A stretch of 64,000 nt of DNA from Diplosphaera chodatii (taxonomy: Eukaryota > Chlorophyta > Trebouxiophyceae > Prasiolales > Stichococcaceae). Under the pieces are notes generated by a model. That model ran no database searches. It was given only the letters and a program-made list of their open reading frames with translations, and was not told the DNA's origin. This document shows positions 47,145-58,500 of this stretch, piece after piece (within the stretch, counting starts at the first letter, position 1; each line of letters opens with the position of its first letter). The DNA is taken from positions 1,426,001 to 1,490,000 of the forward strand of contig JAALGY010000042.1 in assembly GCA_032358165.1 (NCBI GenBank), in the 5' to 3' direction. The translations under genes and the position numbers were made by a program.

Positions 47145-48895
47145 GTTAGCACTGATCAGTGGCGGCCCAGCGGTACAGGCGATCTGCAGCTTTGCAGATT
47201 GAGGCATCACACCTCTACCTGAAACGCGCATGCTCCAGCCAGGGTGGTTCGAATTGCTGGTGCCGGTGCGCAGCGGGCTTGCCGCTGTTGCTGACGCGAG
47301 TGGCTGCTGCACTCCCCTGGAAGCTGGGGCGATGCTCTCACCGCAGCTGCCTCGAGGCCTGCGGCGAGCCCATTTTGCATCCTGCGGCGGCAGTGGCTGA
47401 CTTGGTTTCCAGACCTTTGCAGGCTTCCAGACGTTTGAATACTGTCATCACGACTGCTCATGCATCGGCAAAGCTGCGCCTGAGCCCCTGCATGAGCATT
47501 TGACATCGCACGCACTGCACATGGATCGAGCAACGACTGAGCACAGGTTGAGGGTTGGCAGCTGCCGGTGTGGCACCTGCGTCTGGGCCGCTCATGCGGC
47601 CGCCAGATGCTTTGTAAAGGCGGCGCCCGCTGCTGGCAGGTCGCCATTGTTGCCTTCCCGCTGGCCTCCTCCACGGCCTGCGACCTCCGGTTTTGCCTGT
47701 AGATGGGGACCCGGCAGTGCTCAACGCCATGCCAACATTGGTGAAGACCATACTCATGAGCCGCGCCTGCGCACCTTGCCAACAACAAGACCGATTACGT
47801 CTTTGGGTTCTCACCCAGCAGTGCATGCAAACCCAGCTGGTAACTGATCTGTCTACAGTAAAGTGTTCCATGCAGGTGTACCGCTGCTGTGTTGCAGGCG
47901 TCTGCATACAATTGCACAGTCTGTGAACATGCGGCAGCCGCGCCACCGAGACATGCACAGCGCAGGCCGCGCTCGAAGCGTCCTTACTTCGATCTACGTC
48001 CACTGAGCCAGTATAACGGCACCAGGGCTGAGGCTGCTCGGAAGATCCAGGTGCGCAGGATGGCATGGCATGCTGCAACGCGGGGCTTCCTGACCGCAGG
48101 ATGGCTGCAGCGGCTTGTGCTGCGTCTGCAGCAAAGGGAGCGCCACCACGCAGTCGTGGTAGCTGATCATGCTGCTGAGCACAGTTACCAATTTGATTTT
48201 GCATCCTGCTGGCGGTGCCACAGCGCACCTAGACGTCTCTGCAATCCAGGCTGTTGTTGACTCGATCTGTTCGGGGCTGTCACAGCTACATACGCTGAAG
48301 CTGACAGTCTGCTGTAAGGTAGCACATGCTCGGGTGGCCAGCAGCTGCAAGTCATCAAATGGCCATCGTGACGATCACAGCTGGCCGTTGCAACATCAGG
48401 TCAAGGGCATGAGTACATGAGTTGCTGTCCCTGTACCCTCGGCATTTGTTGTTTGGGCAGGCGAACACAAGGTCCATCTGTGGTGTACAATGCTGCACAC
48501 CGTCGCATGCACGCCGATGCTTGACGCTCATAAGTTGCAGCATCAGTGGGCATCCCACCACCTCTGCATGTCAGCAATGTCACGCACGGAGCAGGCCAAA
48601 CGTTCAAGCTTGCGTGCGGAAGTGCGTGGTTGACACCATATTGCTGATCCCGTTCGATCACCCGAGAAGAGCTCTGAGGGGCTGACCGTGTGCATCTGGC
48701 CCGGCATTGGCGTCACCATGTCAGTGGGAACCGTCAACGCCTGTGCAGGCTGTGCGACTCACGCTGAAGCAGCCCGGCGTCAGCGTTCAGGCAGCTGCCT
48801 GCTTGCCGGTCGCCCAGCAGCGCGACCACGTTCATGCAGTTTTTGCAACGCCGTGGCCCCTCCCCAGGTGCACGCCTAGCTGCCAACTTGAGAGG
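47145..48895. other. Region without a supported gene
   Basis: About 1.75 kb. Apart from the weak Nudix-like hint described at 46915-47144, nothing could be joined into a gene. A plus-strand frame at about 48170-48320 has a vaguely leucine-rich-repeat look and was not called. Confidence 0.3.
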
Positions 48896-50633
48896 ATGCA
48901 CGGAGGACAGGTATGCAGCTGTGCCGGCGGCCTCGTGATCCTGCACATCCACGGCATGCATGCGGCTGTGCAGGGCTCCTCTCAGCGTCACTGCCGGACA
49001 TGGGCGGCGGCAGGCGCAGTGCCGGCTGCAGCCGGTGGGCTGCCACCAGATGCAGCAGCGGAGGTCAGTAGGACTGCAGACGACAGCAGCGGCAGCAGCG
49101 GCAGCAGCAGCAGCAGCAATGGCGGCGGCGGCGGCAAGATAGATGCGCGTGTGGCGCACTTGTACAGGATTGAGGGACTGGGCACCCTCACGATGGAGGG
49201 TGGGCTGGCAGGTGAGCTTGCCTTCAGTGTACTGTGTCACGCAGCTCTGGCTGGCTGGTTCTCCGGTGGTGTTCGCCTGCTGCAAATGCACACGTGGCGC
49301 AGGCCACATCAGTCCCTGACAGCCCAGCAGACCTGAACCAGCATTGTGTTCTGACGGGGTTTGACCACCCGCTGCAGCCGACGGCGGCACAGCAGCACCA
49401 GCAGCGGGCGCGCCGCCGCAGGCGGCCGGGGACGCGGCGCTGCTGGCCGTGCTGGCGGAGTTCCACACGCGGCGCGCCCAGCTGCTCAGCCGCACCGTCA
49501 AGCACGTCGTCGACAAGCACCCCCAGGACCTGCCAGTGGAGCTCGTCCAGCAGATGAAGCGGCAGGAGCTGGACCACAATGACACGGCCGCCGTCATGAA
49601 GCTGTGCGACATCAGCGCCCTGCGCATCCTGGCGCGGCGGCTGGCGCCGGACGCGGCCGCAGCGGAGGCCGACGCGTGGCGCGCAGACAGCCTGGGCGCA
49701 GCGCCCGCAGCAGCGGGGAATGTAAAGAAAGGCGCGCCGCTCCCGGAGCAGTGGCTGCCGCCACCGCCGCCGCCGCCTGACGCAGGCCAGCCGCCGCCGG
49801 CGGCGCTGCGGGACCAGAACCCCGTCAGAGTGCTTGTGCGCAGTGACCAGCGGTGCCAAGCTTGCAGGGCGAGTTCCGATCTGCGTGCGCCCGCCGGCGG
49901 GCTTGTCTCCTGCAGGGGTTGCATGAAAGTGCGGGGTGTCAGAGGCGGAGTGCCTGCCCACCCATTCCAATTCCTTACTGCGCAGGAAAGCGCTGCGGCG
50001 CTGCGCGACAGCATCTTGGACTGGGCGGCTGGCGCTGAGCAGATCCGGAAGGGGTTCAAGGTGCCGTGAAGCAGTATTGCAGTGGCATGTGCCGCTGCTG
50101 CTGTGCGGTTTCTCGCACGTGTAGCTTGCCACAGTCAGAACCGTCACATGTGGGCCCTTTCCGGCGTGAATGAAAGACAGCAGACCTACTACGCCTAGAC
50201 CGTGCATTGTGGTGCTGCAGGACCCTGCGCAAGGGGGCCTCCAGCACACGTGGCAGATCAGCAGCCACCTGCACAGCGGCGCACGCTTCCAGCACCAGGT
50301 GGCCGTCGCGGCTGGGGGCGCCGGCGTCGCGCAGCTGTGGCGGCAGGTGCCCGCCGTCTGCTGGTGTGCTGCGCGCGCCTGTGTACATCAGAGAAGCTGC
50401 TGCAGTTGGGGTACGGCTCCCGAGGTGCAAGCCTGGGGGCAGACTGCATCCGGCTAGCTGCAGCACCCGCCAACTGTGCTTTCTCAGCCGGCGTGCGCGG
50501 CGTGCAGGTGGCGAACAAAGCTTCCGGGGAGGCGCGTGCTGCGGCGGCGGAGCTCCCCCGCAGCCGCTTCGAGGGGCGCAGGAACCCTTTTGCAGCCGGC
50601 GGCGACGAGCGCGGCGCCGCTCAGGCACGCTAG
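48896..50633 (+). CDS. Unrecognised protein, helical core and basic C-terminus
   Basis: Five exons with consistent phases: 48896-49211, 49378-49823, 49986-50060, 50221-50346 and 50508-50633; 362 aa from Met 48896 (Met 48956 also possible; further upstream exons cannot be excluded). The N-terminal part is Ala/Ser/Gly-rich, then KIDARVAHLYRIEGLGTLTM. The middle is strongly helical and charged: LAEFHTRRAQLLSRTVKHVV, VELVQQMKRQELDHND, AVMKLCDISALRILARRL, followed by a poly-Pro tract. Exon 3 encodes ALRDSILDWAAGAEQIRKGF. Exon 4 encodes LQHTWQISSHLHSGARFQHQ. The end is basic, ELPRSRFEGRRNPFAAGG. There is no signal peptide or membrane span. I do not recognise the family; a soluble nuclear or cytosolic scaffold is only a guess. 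Confidence 0.55.
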
Positions 50634-50723
50634 TCCCGCGCCGGGTCCACATGTCGTCAACACTTGTGAACGCGATGACCGTCAGTCGATGAAGCATGCT
50701 GCTCTGGACACAGATACAGCTAC

Positions 50724-52096
50724 ATGTGCCTGCCTAGCTACTCGAGTGGCGACTTCTGGCCACACTTTAATAAGCGACGCTGGGTCACGACTTGGTTGCA
50801 GGACGTCTTCAATGCCGCCTTCCAGTTGCTGAAGCTGCCGCTGCGGCCGCCCGGCTTCACCTTCTGCCTGTCAGTGGACGATGGTCTGCGCTGCGTCAAC
50901 AAGCAGCAGTGGAAGCCCAGCACCGCAGCAGCGGCAGGTGAACACCTGGGCTAGACTTGATAGTTGACCTGCCGTCTACCGCGCCTCCCTTGGATATTCA
51001 GAGTACGCCTCCGCTGCAGCAGAGCCACGACCTGATCCGGTCGTCAGCAGTGGTGGACTCCGGGCTGGATGCTGATGTACTGCCTGCTGCTGTGCAGAGG
51101 CAGCAGCAGGAGCGCCGCGGCCGGTGCGCCCCGCTGGCAGCTCTGCAGCGGCATTCGCCCGGGAGGATGCCTGCGCCAGGGCGGCAACCGTGGAGCTGTG
51201 CGGCACCAGCGCAGACCTGCAGGTAGGCCGTCGATTGCAGCTGGGGGGGCAACACAGCAGCGTGACTCCTTCACCGTACCTGCTAACCCTAAGTCAGTTG
51301 GTAAACGCTGCCCATTGCTGAGGGTTGCAGTCATACATATACAAGCATACACGCCAGCTCGAGTCAGATTACGCCGGGCGATACTCCTGGAGTGCACATG
51401 ACCAGGATGCCCGTGCGCAGATGCTGGCGCGGGCTGCGCTGCATGTGCTGACGTACTCGGGGCGTGACGCCGGTGCCTGGGTCCCTCGCGACGCGCCGCT
51501 GCAGCTGCGGTGCAGGACGTTCGACCGGCGGCAGCACCCGCTCTACGCGGCAAACGGGCGGGGTGCAGCGTACCAGCTGCGCTCCACGGCCGCGGATGGC
51601 GCGCACACCCTGGTCGACCTGAGCGGCAGGTGCCGCCTTTGCCTTCAAACCTCAGCAGACATACGCTTGCCGGTGTTTTGCAGTGCCAGCTCGTGTAAGG
51701 TTGCCTGGAGTGCTGCGCTCCTCAAGTGGCTGCTCCCGCAGGCAGCTGCTGGCGCTGGCGGACGCCCTGGACCTGCACATGGCGCAGCACCCCGGGTGGC
51801 TGCGGCCGGGGCTGCGGGCGCCGCCGCCGGCGCTGCCGCCCAGCAGCCGCGGCGCGGGCGTGCTGCGGGCCGCGGGCCACATAGCCACAGCACCCCTGCG
51901 GTGGGCACCAACCCGAGCGGCCGGCGCAGCCCGCAGCCGTCGTCTGGCTCAGTTGCATGTGCGGCGCCTGCAGCCGCAGGGCTGTGTGCCTACGTCCTGA
52001 GCGGGTTTAAGTCAGTGGGTACATTTGCCCTGCAGGCTGCTGGCGGCGGTGGCTGCCGCGCCGTCGCGCCTGCTCAGCAGCATCGGGGCCCGCTGA
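50724..52096 (+). CDS. Unrecognised protein; exon 2 carries an in-frame TGA or a 45-nt intron
   Basis: Five exons with consistent phases: 50724-50937, 51002-51222, 51358-51629, 51742-51900 and 52036-52096; about 308 aa. Exon 1: FWPHFNKRRWVTTWLQDVFN, then RPPGFTFCLSVDDGLRCVNK. Exon 3: YAGRYSWSAHDQDARAQML, with an Arg-rich RCRTFDRRQHPLY. Exon 4: LLALADALDLHMAQHPGW. The last exon ends LLAAVAAAPSRLLSSIGAR. Both ends of exon 2 fit the neighbouring phases, but the frame has TGA at 51073-51075. Removing gtggac...tgtgcag (about 51053-51097, 45 nt) restores it. Starts only 90 bases after the preceding stop on the same strand, so the two could be one locus in a different model. Family not recognised. 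Confidence 0.45.
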
Positions 52097-53242
52097 CGGC
52101 GTGCGACCGGCGCAGAGTGATGCGGGGCGGCCTGCGGCACAGCACATGCGGTGCAGGCGTGGGCGCTGGGCCCCCTTCATCAGAGTGTTGAACTGCTAGC
52201 ACCACCACCACTGCTGACAGAGACACAGGGTGCCTGGCGTTTGGATGATTCGGTGGATATTTCAGGGGATTGCGTATTGCCCAGCTCCTGTTGTACTTTC
52301 CACATGACCCTGAATCTTGAGATCTTCGTAGAGATTGCGCCGGTGCAGTGGGCCCTTGACGGCAGCAGCAGCGCCGCAACAAACGCAAAAGGGTCCATGA
52401 ACAACTGCAGGTCACTCACAATGCAGCCAGCGGCTGTCTATGCGCCGGCTTTGGCCGCACCGCTGGGCAGAATCTAAGCGTTATCGTGATCTTGCTGACT
52501 GGGAGGGGCGGGTCGCCACCGGTGTCGTCGGACCTGGTTTGGATTGCCATCACCTAGAACGCGCACCAGTTGCGCACTCCGCAGCACGGCACAACGCAAA
52601 GCACTCACTGGGTGTCGCGTACGTTTCAGATGCACTCAGCCGCAGCGGGCAACAGACAGCTAGCCTTCGCTGCAAGTGCATCTTGATTGATCCCGCTGGT
52701 CACTTTGCTGCCAGGGCCCGCAGGGGGGAGCAAGCAGGTGGACCGTGCGGGGCTTGAAGTGAAGCCTGCTGTCGGCGGATGTCGCGCTCCAACGGCAGGG
52801 TAGTGCCCCCAGCCGCTGCACCCCAGGCTGCCCGCAACAGGTGCTGCCAGGGCGCACCCCCGAGCCTCGCCGCGCGGAGCTGCCCCCGCAGCAGGTGCGT
52901 CTGTGCTACAGCATCGTTGTACATCCTACGCCCCAGCTGCCCGCTGCTGAAGCGGCTACCTAGCTGTCTTTGGCATCGCTTCATGGGAGTATCGTCTTGC
53001 GTCCGCTGAGCGGCTTTCCCCTGGTCGCGCGCAAATGCCGTCAACTCCATGCTCTTTGTTGCTGGTGGCTTCATGTGCATGTGGTGTTCAGCGCCTGCTG
53101 CGGCCCTGCACCAGCAGCGCATGGCTGGGCTCGACTGCCGAGGGATGGGAAGGTCACGTGCTTGGTAGCAAGCCCTCGGGCGCACGTGTGGCGCCCTCGC
53201 GCCTCGTTCAAGGTCCTGAGCAGCTGCTGTGCGATCACGCAG
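52097..53242. other. Upstream region of the LUX-like gene
   Basis: About 1.1 kb with no supported exon. The frame preceding ATG 53243 is open upstream, so a 5' exon or longer N-terminus is possible. Confidence 0.35.
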
Positions 53243-56200
53243 ATGCGCGCTGGCGACGAGCTGCGGCAGGACGGCGGCGGCAGCGGCTTGACAGGGCCGG
53301 AGGAGCGGGCCCGGCGCTCGGTGCAGGGCGTCTCGTTGGGCTCCGGCCCGGGGCAGGGGCCTCAGCAGCAGCAACAGCAACGACAGGGGAGCTGCGAGGC
53401 GGCAGTAGAGCAGCCGGTGGCAGGTGAGCTGGTGGACAGTGCACAGACCGTCGGATGTGATCTGTGGAGTGAACACCAGGATCTGCTCTGCTTGCGCCAT
53501 ACACACTCGCAAAGGGCAGCTGAGCTGGTTAATGTCTGCATACTGAATAGTCGAGGTGCTGATGCTCATTGCTCCGACTGCAACCCTCGCACCACACAGG
53601 GGCGGAGGCGCCTCTGGCAGCGCAGCCACCCAGCGCTGCTGCCATCGCGTCCAGGTGGGGCAATAACTGCTTCCACGATGCAGTTCAAGACTGTGCAGGA
53701 GCCTGCAGCAGCTGCGTAGGTCAGCTAACACTGTCGATCGTCACACGCTGTTGGTGAGCGTAACATGACAGACAACTCGCATTGCTCGGTGCTGCAGTGC
53801 GCACGGGGCACCGCAGAGCCATCAGCTGTCGCTCGGTGCAGCGGCCACGCCGCCCGCCCAGCAGCCGCTGCAGCACGCCTGGCCGCCCAGCACGGCGGCA
53901 CCTGCGGCGCAGCCCCAGGCCCCCCTGCAGCCGGCCCCCTTCCCTGCCGCACGGGCGCAGCAGCAGGCGCCCGGCGCCGCAGCCAGCGGCGATGAGGCGG
54001 CCGCCAGGGCGGCGGCCATGCTGCGGGCAATCCAGGGCTCGCCGCCCGCGCAGCAGCAGGCTCAGGCGCAGGCCCAGCAGCAGCAGCCAGCCGAGCAGCG
54101 GCCGCAGCGCCTGCGCACGGTGAGCAGTGACAGTCTCCTGTTCACATGCTGTGCAGCACGAAAGTTACATCGAGGGTAAGGCGCTGCTCACAGATGGACA
54201 CGAACACAAGTCATGCTGATGCAGGCCAGCGGCCAGCACCAGCGGGCGGCAGCGGTGGCGGCGGCGGCGCGGCCCACGGGCGCCGCCACCGCCCCAGCCG
54301 GCGGCGGCCTGGTGGCGGCGGCGGTGCTGACGGAGGGCGTCTGCTCCCACGACCCCGCCACCGTGCGGGCGTCGTCAGGTGAGCTGGTGACTGGGAGCAA
54401 GGCACCGACATCAGCGAGGGAGTTGAGCCTTTGGCTTGAACAGCCTGGACACACGCACAACCCAGCCAAGAAATCAGCAGTGGAACTGTGCAGCTCCACA
54501 GCGCAATCTCCAGGAACACCTTGCTGCACTCCAGCATCGTTGGCACTGCAGCACCAGGCTTGGCTGACAAACCCGTCATGCCCTGCCACAGCCGGCAAGC
54601 GGCGGCGGCGGGCGGAGTCGGAGCCCGCGGTGCCCACGGAGCCGGAGGAGGGGGACGCCAGCAGCGCGGAGGAGGCGTCGGCGGGGGGCCGCCGGGGGGC
54701 CGCCCGCCGCCGCATGATGTGGACGCCCGAGCTGCACGCGCGCTTCATGAACGCCGTCAACCACCTGGTAACAGGGCCGCATGCTTGGTCGCTGATGTGA
54801 GTCATGGGACAACCGCTATTTTATGCGATTCGTTACACATCGTGCCTGTGCTGAAGCTGACTACCGCCCAAGACTTCGGCAAGACCATTGGCATGATGTG
54901 CTCTACCTTCTGTCAACCTGTGCAACTACACACAAATTGCTGGAGCTTGCTTTACTCGGTCCCCTGCTGCTCTTGGCAGGGCCCGGACCGCGCGGTGCCC
55001 AAGACCATCCTGGCGCTCATGAACGTGGAGGGGCTGACCCGCGAGAACGTGGCCTCGCACCTGCAGAAGTACCGGGCGTACCTGAAGCGGCTGGCGGGGC
55101 TGCCGCCCAGCGCGCCCCTGCCGTCCTCCGCCCTGCCGGTGCTGCAGCAGGTCAGTCAACAGTTTTTTGCTCGCTGGAAAGCTGCCGTTCCAGCGTGAGT
55201 TGTCAGCGGCAATGAATTCAGCCTGATCAGCTTGAACCACGCCTGCCAACTGAATCAGGTGGCGATGGATGCGCAGCGGGCGCAGCAGGAGCAGCAGGCG
55301 GCCGGCGGCGCCGCAGCGGACGCCTCGCCGTGGGCCGCCGTCCTGCACAGCATTGCGCAGCCGCCGGGTGCGTGCGTGAGCAGCAGAAGGGGAACTGCGA
55401 CGATGCTGCAGTTTCCTCACGGCTGCAGATGCTGATCTCATCCTTGTAAGTGCAGGTGGGGCGGGCAGCCCGCACAGTGCGCAGCCGGCGGCAGAGTTGA
55501 CCGCAGCGCCGCCGATTGTGCCCCTGGACACTGGCGGCACCTTTGCACCGGCGCCCCAGGTCTGCTGGTTTCTCGCTCGTCGAACAGTCGTGTACGAGCC
55601 ATAAACCTGGAGTGACAATGCCTTTTGATGCTTAGCTACGAGTGAAGTTGGCTGTGGCATCAATGACAGACATGGTGACTGTGCTTCGCAGTTTGGGGCG
55701 GTGCCCAACATCATGCAGCAGTGGGGCGGCGGCCTGCCGCCGGCGATGGCGTACGCCGGCATGCCGGGGCTCCCGCAGGCCGAGCTGCCGCCGCTGCAGG
55801 GTGGGCCGGCAGCGGACCAGTCCATGACGTCCGGCTGGGCGTACCCGCCGCTGCCACCAAACTTCGCAGCGCGTGAGTAGCAGCAACAGCTTGCATATGA
55901 CAGAGCAGTCACTCCTTCACCGCATCTGCCGCTCTCGATTGCCAGCTATGATTCGCATCAAGCGGAGTCAACACATGCTGCACTGCTTGCCAGCCCGCTG
56001 CTGTTTGGTGGGGCAGTGCTGCCATGATGTAAACATGTACGTCATGCTGGTTGCAGTGGCGGCTGTGTCTATGGCGGGCGTAGGCGGCCTGCCTCACGCG
56101 CCGCCGCAGCCGACGCTCGTGCCGCCGGGCGCCGCGCACACAGCGGGCACAGCTGGTCCTGCGGCGGCAGCGATGTCGCTGCCCGCTGCGTCGCCGCCGT

Positions 56201-56418
56201 CTGGGTGGCCCGCCGCTGTGCCGCCGAACCTTCCCCAGGCCTCCGCAGCCGTGACAGCAGCCCCAGTGTCACAGCAGCAGCGTCAGCAGCAGCGGCATCA
56301 GCAGCCGGTTGCTGGCGCTGGACCAAGCAGCGGCGGTGCTGCATCAGCGGCTGCAGCTGCGCCGCCAGGAGCTGCAGCCAGGCAGGCGCCAGGGCCGGGT
56401 GGCAGCGGCGCTGGGTGA
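53243..56418 (+). CDS. LUX ARRHYTHMO/PCL1-like GARP transcription factor
   Basis: Nine exons, every phase consistent: 53243-53423, 53842-54119, 54225-54378, 54592-54767, 54980-55150, 55259-55367, 55456-55559, 55692-55872 and 56057-56418; 571 aa. The GARP (B-motif) DNA-binding domain lies mid-protein (about residues 240-300), split by one intron: [20 protein letters not shown], then [20 protein letters not shown] and [41 protein letters not shown] is diagnostic of the LUX/PCL1/BOA branch rather than type-B response regulators, and no receiver domain is present. It is preceded by a basic [10 protein letters not shown] and an acidic stretch. Flanks are Gln/Ala/Pro-rich, typical of activation or repression regions. 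In plants LUX is the DNA-binding part of the evening complex; Chlamydomonas ROC75 is a related GARP clock factor. Function here is inferred from class. Confidence 0.9.
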
Positions 56419-56673
56419 CCAGTGTGCCGCGTAACAAAGGGGCACACGCCTGGTCGGCAGCAACGAGCACAGGAAGTATGCAGTCGGTCAGAGCAAGATT
56501 GGGAGCCCCCGTCAGGTGGCAGGCACTGAAGGTACCTGCATAGCATTCATGGTTTCGGTTTGGTTTAGAGTCGGGGTCAGCTGGGGCTGGTGCAGTCGTG
56601 GCTGCGGGGGCGGGCTTTGTACGAACAACACGGGTGTACCGGCAGATGCAGCAGCTGCATGGGGCTGAATTGG

Positions 56674-56678
56674 CTGTA
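56674..56678 (+). terminator. Candidate TGTAA polyadenylation signal of the LUX-like gene
   Basis: TGTAA, the common chlorophyte poly(A) signal, occurs about 256 bases after the stop. Position is plausible for a 3' UTR, but the pentamer is frequent by chance. Confidence 0.3.
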
Positions 56679-58500
56679 ATCGCAGATACAAGGTGTACTG
56701 GCGATGGTTGATTGGTGATCAGCTGAGAGCAACCGAGTGTCAGCAGGTCTCACAGCTCGTGGACGACGACAGCATCTGGGGATTTGTGTCCGTCAGCGGT
56801 GAAGGATGTGGTGTTAGCGGCATGTCGGGCTGCTCATGCCCAGCGCCGGTGCAGCAGTAGCTTGGCTTGGTTTTCTGGCATTGCAGATGCCTTGGCGGTT
56901 CTCACAAAGTACCATCAGATCAGCAGCAAACATTGGGGCCGAGCGCAGGTGTGGCTGTGGAGCATTGTTTGCGATCAATGGTGATTGGTGCCGGCGGCAG
57001 CTGTCGATGTCATTGCTCGGTAGGCACTACTCTGGGAGGTTTAGAACCTAGGCTCATCGGAGGCGTGCTGTGCAGTCTTCGCTTCCTTCACATATTACAT
57101 GACTATCAAATCACATGCTGTAAACGCTAAATGCATTCCTGGGGTCCGTGTTCAAGGTCAACATCGTGCATGTTTCTCAGGAACGCTGCTGTGATATCAG
57201 TGGACCGGTGCACCTGTGCTGATGCATACAGTATGGCGCCACAGCACAGAGCTCAGACATTCAGCCAAAGGAACATCCTCCGGCTACCACCGTCGCTCGA
57301 GTAGAGCCACGCCGACGGCTGATGCGCAGTGCATGTGCACACATCCAAGCGCAAGTTTGGCACACTGTTTTACGGTTGCTGACCTCGCTCCCGGGCGCCA
57401 GCAGCAGGGTTTGCTTATGCTGGCAAGCATTGGGCAGTGTGACTCGCTGGGTGGCGCATGCCGGACGTCATCGTTCGAAGAAGCTGATCCATTTGGCATG
57501 TGCAAGTGCGTGCAGGTGACGTTACGCTAGTGCCCTGCTGCTGCGCTGGCGCCAACACCCGCCCGCCGGCCGATGCCCTCCTCTGTGCCACCAGCCCTGC
57601 CTCGCAAATGAGCACCATCAGCCCCTGCCCTGGTGGGCTGGCTCCGTTCAAGTCCACCATGCATCTGGGATCTGGGCGGCCTGTGGCGTGCTGTGCGCAA
57701 CAGCAATCAGGTGCAATGCTGCGTTCGCTGGCCGCATGTTGGCGCGGTCCCTGCGCGTATCACCTCCAGCAAAAGCTTTATGTGTCATGCATGTCTGCGC
57801 TGTCTGTGCCGTTGTCCGTGGCGGAGCAGCCGCAGCTGTGGCCATAGGCGCCTTGCCACATGGCCACTCACGGTAGGGGCTGCCGAAACCCAAGTGCTAC
57901 AGCTACCCTGGTGGCTGTCAGCCGCTTGAGGAGGTAATGCGTGGTTCGTGTGGCAGCCTGCGACTGCCACAGTCGCTGTTTTCGCTGACTCAACGATTGC
58001 ATGTCTGCTGCAGCCACAGCGCAGCATGGTGCGTGGGCGTGTGTTGGTTGGATAGTCTGAAGAGTGATCGGAGTCAGCTTCAACCTTCAAATGCTGGCAA
58101 GCGTTTCAGGCGTTGGATCAAGCGAGCAAAGTCAGCCATGTTGCATGTCTCGCATACCTGCATCACATGCAACATGCTGATACAAATTCAGCAAACCCGT
58201 GCGACCATCTGCCACACACACGCGACTGCATCTGCGACCCAGCAAGCAGAGGAATGGTGACTGCAATCAGAGGCAGCATCGCCACCTAACATCTTCCTGT
58301 GGATCGTGTCTGACGGTGTCAGACTGACCCATGAGCCAGCATCTGCCGCAAGTGCAAGTGCACCTTTGCACGCCAGTCTCACCGCTGACCTCGTAGCATG
58401 GTCGATCGTCGATGATGCTCACCGAGCTAGGCTGATTAAGGCATATGTTAGCCCGCCAGCGGGCCTGCACATGCATGGGCAGCGGTGGCAGCATCCCAAG
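56679..58500. other. Intergenic region between LUX-like and U-box genes
   Basis: About 1.8 kb with no supported exon. Another TGTAA lies near 57119. Confidence 0.4.

Noticed and set aside
48734..50059. 441-codon ORF on the minus strand
   Set aside because: Antisense to the plus-strand exons 48896-50060, which keep consistent phase over five exons.
51073..51075. TGA as selenocysteine
   Set aside because: No recognised selenoprotein context and no SECIS-like element noticed; a short intron, error or nonsense is simpler.
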